Below are positions 1 through 6,351 of a stretch of DNA of 6,919 nt, in pieces. Position numbers and translations under genes: made by a program. Source of the stretch: Myxococcales bacterium. Its GTDB lineage: Bacteria > Myxococcota > Polyangia > Polyangiales > Polyangiaceae. Location: positions 1 through 6,919 of the forward strand of contig JAGQIY010001415.1 in assembly GCA_020430865.1 (NCBI GenBank). Direction: 5' to 3'. The notes under the pieces are model-generated. The model made no database searches, had not been told where the DNA came from, and was given only the letters and a program-made list of their open reading frames with translations. Positions within the stretch are counted from its first letter, which is position 1; every line of letters begins with the position of its first letter.

Positions 1-463
1 CGCCCATCCTCGCCATCAGCTCGGGGTTCGGAGGCTCCGCCGGTTTGCTCTCGTCCAGTTGATGCATCGACAGGAAGCGCAGCGGCGCGTGCTCTGGCTT
101 CTCCATCATGCCCAGGTCCCAGGGCTCGACGACCGGACCCAGGAACAGCTCCACGTCGCCCAGCACGGCCGCGAACTTGTCGCACCACTCGATGGCTTCG
201 GCTTCGGAGCGCACGCGGAACAAACCGAAGCCGCCCGGCAGATCGCGCACGTCCTTGAAGGGCCCGCGAGTGAGCGTCCGCTCGCCGTTCCGGTAGGCGA
301 TGTGCACGCGCTCCGACGACGGCTTGAGGCCCGCTCCGGACACGAAGACCTGGTTCTTCAGCCCCTCCTGAACGAGCTGCCCCACGCCTTCGATGACCTC
401 CTGGCTCGGCTTGAGGCCACGTTCCATCTCTTCCGTCTGCTTGTGCATCACCATGAATCGCAT
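1..463 (-). CDS. YCII/DGPF-domain protein, partial (C-terminus beyond left edge)
   Basis: The frame opens at the ATG complementary to 461-463 and stays open to the left edge, giving 154 codons with no stop. The N-terminus (MRFMVMHKQTEEME) and the block around residues 66-82 (RGPF, then a PGGFGLFRV stretch) are typical of the YCII/DGPF fold, a small ferredoxin-like alpha/beta domain; RGPF takes the place of the DGPF signature. Residues 90-110 (AIEWCDKF, then a Pro/Gly-rich end) close the first domain. From about residue 128 the sequence LRFLSMHQLDESK resembles the N-terminus again, so a second copy probably begins before the edge. An AGGAGA ribosome site 4 nt upstream fixes the start. The biochemical role of the family is poorly defined; members are often encoded beside ECF sigma factors (ECF42 group). 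None is visible here, but the gene's downstream side is outside the window. The family call is firm; the function is unknown. Confidence 0.9.
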   Translation of the reverse strand, partial: MRFMVMHKQTEEMERGLKPSQEVIEGVGQLVQEGLKNQVFVSGAGLKPSSERVHIAYRNGERTLTRGPFKDVRDLPGGFGLFRVRSEAEAIEWCDKFAAVLGDVELFLGPVVEPWDLGMMEKPEHAPLRFLSMHQLDESKPAEPPNPELMARMG

Positions 464-467
464 TGCG

Positions 468-473
468 TCTCCT
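468..473 (-). promoter_or_regulatory. Ribosome binding site of the YCII-domain gene
   Basis: On the minus strand this reads AGGAGA, followed by a 4-nt spacer and the ATG at 463-461. It is one of two strong Shine-Dalgarno sequences next to an in-frame start in this window, the other belonging to the cupin, and it supports the chosen start. Confidence 0.75.
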
Positions 474-567
474 GTTCCCGGGCGGGTTCCTCGCCCCTTC
501 TAGAGCAGCAACGACTCAGCGCGGCCAGGATCGACACCGCTTCGATCTTTTTCACGCGCGCAGACCC

Positions 568-572
568 GGAGG
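568..572 (+). promoter_or_regulatory. Strong Shine-Dalgarno facing an out-of-frame ATG
   Basis: GGAGG is followed after 5 nt by ATG at 578-580, an ideal initiation context. That ATG is not in frame with the phosphoesterase, whose own starts at 591 (GTG) and 594 (ATG) lie 18 and 21 nt beyond the GGAGG. The phosphoesterase frame has a TAA at 582-584, so it cannot be extended back to use this site. Confidence 0.4.
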
Positions 573-590
573 CGACCATGGTAAGCAGAC

Positions 591-1508
591 GTGATGCGAC
601 GCGTCGCTCACGTCTCCGACCTGCACGTGCTCTCTCCTTTCGGTGCGAACTGGCGGCAAGCGTTGTTCAACAAGCGCATCACGGGGTACGCGAACGTGCT
701 GCTGCGGCGTGGACGAGTGTTTCGCCCTCACTACCTCGAGAAGGTCCTCGAGCAGGCAGCAGAGCGCGCGGATCACGTCGTGGTCACTGGGGATATCACG
801 AACCTGGCCCTGGAGAGCGAGTACGCCGAGGCGCGGCGCTTGCTCGACCGCATCGCCGAAAAGGCCGAGGTAACCGTTGCCCCGGGGAACCATGACATCT
901 ACCTGCCGGAGATCGGGCACGAGCGGCACTTCGAGCAGCATTTCGCTCCGTTCATGCAGAGCGATCTGCCAGAGCTCGCCGTGGAGGTGCCCGCTGGGCA
1001 TTTCCCTTGCGTGAAGCTGCGGGGCTCGGTGGCCTTGATCGCGGTCTCGAGCGCAGTGCCGCGCCCCCCCTTCGTCTCCAGTGGCATCCTGGGGCGCGCT
1101 CAACGACAGGCGCTGAAGCAGGTCTTGCTCCACCCAGAGGTCAGGCGGCGCACGCCCTGGCTCCTGGTGCACCACGCTCCGCTGGATGGCTCGTCTCACC
1201 TGGAACAGCTGAGGAGCGGCCTGGTGGACGCGCACGCGCTCAGGCGGATCCTGGCGACCCTCGAGCGTGGGGCGGTGCTGTTCGGACACCTCCATGTTCG
1301 CTCGAAGCGCAGCTTCACGACCTACGCCGGAGACCTCGATGTGGTCGGTGCCAGCGGCGGGAGCCTGGACCACCACGACGATCGTGTGCGCGCTGGCTTG
1401 AACCTCTACCACCTCGGGGAAGATGGGTCCCTCGCCAGAGCGGAGGCCTGGGTCATCGACCCGGATAGCCTCGAGCTCGTGGAGAAGCCCCTGCGCGGTG
1501 CGCCGTGA
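591..1508 (+). CDS. Calcineurin-like metallophosphoesterase (class III/CpdA-like)
   Basis: This 305-residue protein is expected to be a dinuclear-metal phosphoesterase that hydrolyses phosphomono- or phosphodiesters. All signature motifs are present: SDLH at residues 9-12 (Asp10, His12), GDIT at 67-70 (Asp68), GNHD at 99-102, a VHH triplet at 193-195, and GHLH at 232-235. Order and spacing fit the family that includes cyclic-nucleotide phosphodiesterases and phospholipid-derived phosphoesterases. The segment after SDLH, with NKRITGYAN and RRGR near residues 27-42, resembles a bacterial subgroup whose substrate I do not know. There is no signal peptide or membrane segment, so it is probably cytosolic. 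The start is GTG 591 or ATG 594; an in-frame TAA at 582-584 excludes anything earlier, and neither has a good ribosome site. The stop overlaps the next start by 4 nt, so the two genes are almost certainly co-transcribed. The fold is certain; the substrate is not. Confidence 0.93.
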   Translation: MMRRVAHVSDLHVLSPFGANWRQALFNKRITGYANVLLRRGRVFRPHYLEKVLEQAAERADHVVVTGDITNLALESEYAEARRLLDRIAEKAEVTVAPGNHDIYLPEIGHERHFEQHFAPFMQSDLPELAVEVPAGHFPCVKLRGSVALIAVSSAVPRPPFVSSGILGRAQRQALKQVLLHPEVRRRTPWLLVHHAPLDGSSHLEQLRSGLVDAHALRRILATLERGAVLFGHLHVRSKRSFTTYAGDLDVVGASGGSLDHHDDRVRAGLNLYHLGEDGSLARAEAWVIDPDSLELVEKPLRGAP

Positions 1509-4024
1509 ACTACCGTCGCGCGCTGCTCCTCGTGGACCTCGGCACGGAGCCGGGGCCGATGCTCGGCGCGCTACGCAACCTCAGCTCGGAGCTCGAGAGC
1601 ATCGCGCTGGTCGTGCGCGGTGAGCCCGAGGACAAGCAGGTTTCCGTGTGGTACGAGGCCGCGGTCCGGCAAACGCCGAGCGTTGCCGTGCACCAGGTGC
1701 GGGACGTGAGCCTCGAGGCTCTGGTGGAGATCAGCCGAGCCTACTCCGCGGATCTACTCGTCGCCGGGGCGCCGTCGCTTCAGAGCGCGCGCTTGCTGAT
1801 GGCGACGGCGAAGCGAATCGGTGCGGCGGTGCTGTGGCCCGGGGCGGGACCACCCGAGCGGGCAATCGAGCACGCGTTCTGCATCGCCATCGGGGAGCGC
1901 ACGCGCGCGGCTGTGTTCGACTTCCTGCGGGATCACGCCGACGCTTCGCTGACCGTGTCCATCGCAGGCCCCCCTGCGCTGACCTCCACGGATCTCTCGG
2001 CGGCGGCGCGAGCGAGCGGCGTTCAGGCGCGAGTCGAGCTGATCCCAAGGCGACACTCGGTGCGGGCCGCGCTCGACGCGGCGCGCGGGGGTGAGCGAGT
2101 CGACCTGATCGTGCTCGCACGACTCCCGGCGCTGCTGCTCGTCGGCTACACCTGGCCTGCGCCAGTGCTCCTGGTGCCTGCCGCAGGGGCCGATGTACCC
2201 AGACGGCCGCTGCTCGATGTGCCGGATGTCGTCGAACTCGCGGGGACCTTGCTTTGCCGCGTGGAAGAGGTGGTCGTCGGCGACGTGCTGACCACCGCTC
2301 GAGAGCGCGGCATCGCGTTCACGCTGGGCGCTGGCGAGGCGGTGGAGGCCACCACCAGCCCAGATGGTGAGGTCTGGCTTCCCACCTCGTGCATCGACGC
2401 GCCAGAGATCGTGGCCTGGGTCGCCGAGGAGGGGCCTCCCGACGTGCTCGCGGCGGCTGATCAGCGTTTCAGGGTCTTGCGCCCCGGGCAGGCGCGCTGG
2501 ACGCTGTTCGACGCCGAACTGGACGCCGATCACTTGCGCGAAGTGCCGACCCCGGGGGCGCATCCCGTCGCCGTCCGGCTGCGACCCAGTCGGCGCGTGG
2601 CGACGATCCGCGAGCGTCTGCGCGAGGAGGGGCTCTCCGCGAGCGTGATCGACGCGCGGGCCGTGCTGGACGAGGGGCCCGCGTACGACGTTGCCGAGGC
2701 GAACGACGCTGTTCGTCTGCGTCGTGTTGCCGCGCGGATGAAAGATGCGGGGCACCGTGTGTCGCTGTTCGAAGCTCCGCCAAGGCGTGGACGGGTGGCG
2801 CCACACGCGGAGCTCCTCCCCGGTAACCACGTGGAACTCGAGTTCGACAACCGGCGGGCGCGCCGCTGGTTGCTGGATGCCATCGCTCAGGCGAAGCGAT
2901 CGGTGAGCTTTCAGGTCTACATGGCGGCGGACGACGCAGTCGGTCGCGCCGTGGAAGGGGCGCTCGTCGAAGCCGGTCGACGCGGGGTCGCCGTGCGGGT
3001 GCTCGTCGATTCGCTGCACGGGCTCCACGGCTCGTATGGCGTGGAGAACCCGCTGCTCACTCGCCTGGCAGCGCAGAAGGGCGTCGAGCTCAGGGTCTCG
3101 CGCCCGCTGGAGAGCGTGCCTTCGATGGTCGATCTGAAGCGTCGCGACCACCGCAAGCTGGCCGTCTTCGATGGTCGGGTCGCGCTGATCGGAGGCCGCA
3201 ATCTGAGCCACGAATACTACTCCGGCTTCGACGAGGTCGCGTTGCACCCGGACTCGAACTGGAGGAGGGTGCCCTGGCTCGACGCGGGGGCGCGTGTGCT
3301 GGGGCCCGCGGTGCGAGAGATCGAGGAGGCGTTCGTTTCCGCGTGGGTCAACGCCGGAGGCAGCGGCTTCGAGCCACCCCGAGCGGAGCACGCGGGCGAG
3401 GTGCCGGTGCGGGTCGTCGTGCATCGCGGGCTCCGTGACGCTCACACACTGGAGACCTATCTCGCGCTGATCGCTGGCGCGCGCTCCCACGTGTACCTGG
3501 TGAACGGCTTCCCGCTCTTGCTCGAGATCCAGCACGCGCTGCTGCGGGCGCTCGCGCGAGGCGTTCGGGTGTGTGTCCTGGGTGGTCACCCGATGCCCCT
3601 GCACGATGGAGAGCCATTCCCTGGACCCTGGGCAGCTGCGCGCAGCACGGCAACGGAGGTGGCGCATTCCCGTTTGGATCCGATCGTCAGGGCGGGGGGG
3701 GAGGTGCACCTCTATGAAAAGCGCGCGGTACATGGCTGGGATCCGAGGCTGGTCGTGGTCCAGCCCCACGTCCACGCCAAGGTGTTGAGCGTGGACGGTC
3801 AGCGTTCGGTGGTGGGCAGCGCGAACTTCGACGTGACGTCGTCGTACTGGGAGAGCGAGCTGATGATCGTCGTCGAGCAGGCCGAGGTCGCGCGTGGTTT
3901 CGAGGCGCGCATCCGTGAGCTGATGCGAGAGGCGACGCGGGTGGATGCCGCGGATCCCGAGTGGCGGGCCCGCGCCGCAGCGCGCAGCTGGCTGCGCCGT
4001 TGGCCAGCCGTCTTGTCCCCCTGA
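1505..4024 (+). CDS. Usp-like/phospholipase D fusion (cardiolipin synthase-type catalytic half)
   Basis: This 839-residue protein has two distinct halves. Residues about 1-115 and 120-228 each look like an alpha/beta universal-stress-protein unit, with beta strands such as RRALLLVDLG and DLLVAGAP, but no clear ATP-binding glycine motif. Residues about 235-435 match nothing I recognise. Residues about 440-815 are a PLD-superfamily unit with two complete HKD motifs: His549-x-Lys551-x4-Asp556 followed by GGRN, and His757-x-Lys759-x4-Asp764 followed by GSAN. The EYY after motif 1, and a GPAVREIEEAF segment between the motifs, are typical of cardiolipin synthases, which transfer phosphatidyl groups. 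The usual N-terminal membrane helices are absent, so the protein is soluble or peripheral. The GTG start overlaps the phosphoesterase stop (GTGA) and lacks a clear ribosome site, implying translational coupling. Phosphatidyltransferase, phospholipase and nuclease activity all remain possible. The PLD call is strong; the Usp call is moderate. Confidence 0.92.
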   Translation: MNYRRALLLVDLGTEPGPMLGALRNLSSELESIALVVRGEPEDKQVSVWYEAAVRQTPSVAVHQVRDVSLEALVEISRAYSADLLVAGAPSLQSARLLMATAKRIGAAVLWPGAGPPERAIEHAFCIAIGERTRAAVFDFLRDHADASLTVSIAGPPALTSTDLSAAARASGVQARVELIPRRHSVRAALDAARGGERVDLIVLARLPALLLVGYTWPAPVLLVPAAGADVPRRPLLDVPDVVELAGTLLCRVEEVVVGDVLTTARERGIAFTLGAGEAVEATTSPDGEVWLPTSCIDAPEIVAWVAEEGPPDVLAAADQRFRVLRPGQARWTLFDAELDADHLREVPTPGAHPVAVRLRPSRRVATIRERLREEGLSASVIDARAVLDEGPAYDVAEANDAVRLRRVAARMKDAGHRVSLFEAPPRRGRVAPHAELLPGNHVELEFDNRRARRWLLDAIAQAKRSVSFQVYMAADDAVGRAVEGALVEAGRRGVAVRVLVDSLHGLHGSYGVENPLLTRLAAQKGVELRVSRPLESVPSMVDLKRRDHRKLAVFDGRVALIGGRNLSHEYYSGFDEVALHPDSNWRRVPWLDAGARVLGPAVREIEEAFVSAWVNAGGSGFEPPRAEHAGEVPVRVVVHRGLRDAHTLETYLALIAGARSHVYLVNGFPLLLEIQHALLRALARGVRVCVLGGHPMPLHDGEPFPGPWAAARSTATEVAHSRLDPIVRAGGEVHLYEKRAVHGWDPRLVVVQPHVHAKVLSVDGQRSVVGSANFDVTSSYWESELMIVVEQAEVARGFEARIRELMREATRVDAADPEWRARAAARSWLRRWPAVLSP

Positions 4025-4036
4025 TGGGCGCTGCGC

Positions 4037-4065
4037 TTGACGCGGTGTTTCGATCCGTCGATACC
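4037..4065 (+). promoter_or_regulatory. Possible sigma70-like promoter before the CoA-ligase gene
   Basis: TTGACG at 4037-4042 is separated by 17 bp from GATACC at 4060-4065. The -35 element is a good match and the -10 is weak (three of six). Transcription would begin near 4072, essentially at the ATG at 4071, which fits the absence of a Shine-Dalgarno and hints at a leaderless message. The 46-bp gap could equally be read through from the upstream pair. Confidence 0.3.
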
Positions 4066-4070
4066 CAGTC

Positions 4071-5849
4071 ATGGGGTTGAAGCTCGCGCCGGTGAAGCTC
4101 GGCTGGGAACGGCGGGACAACGCGACGTATCTGCGTTCGGGGCATGCGCTCGAGAGCCATCCCGAGACGCTGGGTGCGCTGCTCAGGAGCGCGGCCGAGC
4201 GAGCACCGGAGCGGACGTTCTTGGCCGAGCGGGCGGGGGACGGGCTACGCGAGGTCAGCTACGGAGAAGCGCTGAGCGCCGCCGAGGGGATCGGCGCGCT
4301 CTTGGCCGAGGACGACCGGGGTGCTGTCTTGGTGCTCAGTGGCAACAGCGTCGATCACGCGCTGCTGATGCTCGGAAGTTTCCTCGCGGGAACAGCGGTG
4401 GCGCCGGTCTCGGTGGCGTACTCCACGCTGAGTCGAGACCTCGGCAAGCTGCGCCACATCGTCGAGAAGCTGCGACCGGGACGCGTCTTCGTGGAGCGCC
4501 GGGAACCCTTCGAGCGCGCGCTCGCCAGCGACGCGCTCCGAGATCTGGAGGTGATCACAGGTGACGAGCTGCGGAGCGCCATGTCACGCCCCGTGAGCGA
4601 GGCGCTCAGGCAGCGCGAGGCGAAGGTGACGGGGGACACCACCGCCAAGGTCCTGTTCACGTCGGGATCCACGGGCACCCCAAAGGGCGTCGTGAACACA
4701 CACCGCATGTTGACCGCCAACCAGCAGATGATCGCTCAGCTGTGGCCGTTCCTCGAAGCGGAGCCGCCTGTGCTCGTCGACTGGCTCCCCTGGAGTCACA
4801 CCTTCGGCGGCAATCACAACTTCAATCTGGTGTTGCGCCACGCGGGGACGCTGCTGATTGACGAGGGTAAGCCGCGGCCGGATTTGCTCTCCGCTACGCT
4901 GCGTAATTTGAAGGCGCTGCCGCCGACGCTCTATTTCAACGTCCCAGCAGGTTACTCCGCGCTGGTCCCGCAGCTGGAGCGCGATCGCGAGCTTCGCGAG
5001 GCGTTCTTCTCGCGCCTTCGGGTGTTGTTCTATGCTGCGGCGGCGCTACCTGAAGACCTCTGGCGGCGACTATCCCGGCTCGCGGAGCAGAGCGGCAACG
5101 GGGAGCTGTTCATGACCACCGCCTGGGGATCGACGGAGACCTCGCCCCTCGCCACATCCGCGCACTTCCCGCTCGAACGTGCCGGCAACATCGGCGTCCC
5201 GGCGCCCGGAGTCGAACTCAAGCTGGTTCCTCAAGGAGATAAGCTCGAGGTTCGGGTCAAGGGACCGAGCGTGATGAGCGGCTACCTGGGCGAGAGGGAA
5301 CTCAGCGAGGCGGCGTTCGACGAGGAGGGCTACTACCGCATCGGGGATGCCGTGCGACTGGTAGACGCCGAGCACCCCGAGCGCGGCTTGCTCTTCGACG
5401 GGCGCGTCGCGGAGGACTTCAAGCTTTCCACGGGCACCTGGGTCAGCGTCGGCGCGCTGCGCACGGGTCTGCTCGCGGCGACGTCGCCAGCGCTGCAGGA
5501 CATCGTCCTGGCAGGCCACGACGGCGAGTTCATCGGCGTGCTTGCGTGGCTGAACGCTGCGGGCTGCGCGCCGATCGTCGGCGGCGAGCTGCCAGTGGCC
5601 GAGCTCGTGAACCATCCGGCGTTGCTGGACCACGTGCGCCGCGGGGTGGAGGAGTGGAACGCCGATCATCCCGGGAGCTCCACCCGGATCGAGCGCCTGG
5701 TGTTCTTGACTCAACCCCCGGACATCGACGCTGGAGAGATCACCGACAAGGGCTATGTGAACCAGCGAGCGACGCTGGATGCCCGCGCGGCCGAGGTGGA
5801 GCGGCTGCTAGGCTCGAGCCCGGAGACGGGCGTGATGGTGTTTGGCTGA
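4071..5849 (+). CDS. AMP-forming acyl/aryl-CoA ligase, feruloyl-CoA synthetase-like
   Basis: This 592-residue ANL-superfamily enzyme is expected to activate a carboxylic acid with ATP to an acyl-adenylate and pass it to CoA. The P-loop is FTSGSTGTPKGV at residues 196-207, the aromatic-acid/ATP motif is WGSTETSP at 352-359, YRIGD is at 422-426 and FDGR at 442-445. Lys560 in EITDKGYVNQ is the expected catalytic lysine of the C-terminal lid. The overall pattern, including LSGNSVDHALL (89-99), APVSVAYS (111-118) and GKLRHI (125-130), resembles feruloyl-CoA synthetase (Fcs). Ferulate or a related phenylpropanoid acid is therefore the best guess, but another aromatic or acyl acid is possible. A TGA at 4038-4040 excludes an earlier start; ATG 4071 has no Shine-Dalgarno. 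No enoyl-CoA hydratase/aldolase or vanillin dehydrogenase lies nearby. A cupin gene follows after 15 nt. Length is normal and the gene looks intact. Confidence 0.92.
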   Translation: MGLKLAPVKLGWERRDNATYLRSGHALESHPETLGALLRSAAERAPERTFLAERAGDGLREVSYGEALSAAEGIGALLAEDDRGAVLVLSGNSVDHALLMLGSFLAGTAVAPVSVAYSTLSRDLGKLRHIVEKLRPGRVFVERREPFERALASDALRDLEVITGDELRSAMSRPVSEALRQREAKVTGDTTAKVLFTSGSTGTPKGVVNTHRMLTANQQMIAQLWPFLEAEPPVLVDWLPWSHTFGGNHNFNLVLRHAGTLLIDEGKPRPDLLSATLRNLKALPPTLYFNVPAGYSALVPQLERDRELREAFFSRLRVLFYAAAALPEDLWRRLSRLAEQSGNGELFMTTAWGSTETSPLATSAHFPLERAGNIGVPAPGVELKLVPQGDKLEVRVKGPSVMSGYLGERELSEAAFDEEGYYRIGDAVRLVDAEHPERGLLFDGRVAEDFKLSTGTWVSVGALRTGLLAATSPALQDIVLAGHDGEFIGVLAWLNAAGCAPIVGGELPVAELVNHPALLDHVRRGVEEWNADHPGSSTRIERLVFLTQPPDIDAGEITDKGYVNQRATLDARAAEVERLLGSSPETGVMVFG

Positions 5850-5851
5850 AC

Positions 5852-5860
5852 GGGGAGAGG
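5852..5860 (+). promoter_or_regulatory. Ribosome binding site of the cupin gene
   Basis: The purine run GGGGAGAGG ends 4 nt before the ATG at 5865-5867. It lies in the 15-nt gap after the ligase stop and supports independent, efficient initiation of the cupin on a shared transcript. Confidence 0.7.
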
Positions 5861-5864
5861 TTCG

Positions 5865-6344
5865 ATGAAGCCTGTGATCAACTTGAATGACCTGGAGCTC
5901 CAAGCCGTGCCCCCTGAGGGCCATTTCGAGCAATCGTATGCCGTGATCAGCGAGCAGATCGGCGCGAAGAAGCTGGGCTACAACCTGACGGTGGTGCCGC
6001 CGGGAAAGCGCGGGTGTCCGTTCCACAACCACCACGTCAACGAGGAGATGTTCTTGATCCTCGAAGGCGAGGGCACGCTGCGCTTCGGCGATCAGGAGTA
6101 CCCGCTGCGCGCTCACGACATCATCGCGTGTCCGCCGGGAAAGCGCGACGTGGCCCACCAGATGATCAACACGGGGAGCGAGCCGCTGCGCTACCTGGCG
6201 CTGAGCACGGTGGAGCGCGCGGAGATCTGCGAGTACCCTGACTCGAACAAGGTGGGAGTCTACGTCGGGGAGTGGGGAAACATGGATCTACGCGCCTTGT
6301 TCAAAGCGGACCAGACGGTCGACTACAACGACGGCGAAGTGTGA
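5865..6344 (+). CDS. Single-domain cupin protein
   Basis: This 159-residue protein is a small cytosolic beta-barrel of the RmlC-like cupin superfamily. Cupin motif 1 spans residues 47-68 with metal ligands His54, His56 and probably Glu61 (HNHHVNEEMF), followed by EGEG. Motif 2 spans about 84-102, with PPG at 90-92, His98 and Asn102. Four plausible metal ligands (His, His, Glu, His) are therefore kept and a bound divalent metal is likely. The spacing between PPG and His98 is longer than the textbook motif. The C-terminus carries EYPDSNKVGVYVGEW (about 123-137), a tail I associate with a widespread family of unassigned bacterial cupins. It has its own good ribosome site and sits between the CoA ligase and the MazF-like gene, so co-transcription is likely. 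Dioxygenase, isomerase, decarboxylase and sensor roles are all possible; nothing here selects one. Confidence 0.92.
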   Translation: MKPVINLNDLELQAVPPEGHFEQSYAVISEQIGAKKLGYNLTVVPPGKRGCPFHNHHVNEEMFLILEGEGTLRFGDQEYPLRAHDIIACPPGKRDVAHQMINTGSEPLRYLALSTVERAEICEYPDSNKVGVYVGEWGNMDLRALFKADQTVDYNDGEV

Positions 6345-6351
6345 CCAGACG
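6309..6351 (+). repeat. Pair of 9-bp direct repeats at the cupin/MazF-like junction
   Basis: GACCAGACG occurs at 6309-6317 and again at 6343-6351, 34 bp apart. The second copy bridges the cupin stop and the GTG start of the MazF-like gene. The first also forms part of a small hairpin (GACC-AGAC-GGTC). It may be chance in such biased sequence, or a binding site for a regulator of the downstream gene. Confidence 0.3.

Larger units (their letters stand above)
464..590. other. Divergent intergenic region
   Basis: This 127-bp gap separates the leftward YCII gene from the rightward phosphoesterase and should hold promoters for both. I see no convincing -35/-10 pair in either direction. It contains a short inverted repeat, GGGCG at 480-484 and CGCCC at 492-496 with a 7-nt loop, which would lie in the 5' leader of the YCII gene just before its ribosome site. 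A small T-rich patch (ATCTTTTTCAC, near 545-555) stands out from the GC-rich surroundings. Confidence 0.5.

Noticed and set aside
59..895. A 278-codon plus-strand frame across the YCII gene and the phosphoesterase start
   Set aside because: It is antisense to the YCII gene and out of frame with the phosphoesterase, and both real genes have family motifs. The good ribosome site at 568-572 is recorded separately as a finding.
552..1412. A 286-codon minus-strand frame opposite the phosphoesterase
   Set aside because: It shows no domain signature and mirrors a gene with all metallophosphoesterase motifs, so it is a GC-driven shadow.
1505..4024. The PLD protein as a nuclease of an anti-phage system
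   Set aside because: Spacing and flanking residues of both HKD motifs resemble cardiolipin synthases, and no helicase, sensor ATPase or other defence gene is nearby.
1754..4120. A 788-codon open frame on the minus strand opposite the Usp-PLD gene
   Set aside because: Its translation is rich in Arg, His, Pro and Gln with no recognisable motif, and it lies antisense to a gene with clear HKD motifs. Long antisense frames are expected at this GC content.
4037..4564. A plus-strand frame overlapping the start of the CoA ligase, considered as a small upstream gene
   Set aside because: The translation is Arg/Ala/Gly-rich with no motif, and nearly all of it lies inside the well-supported ligase gene in another frame.
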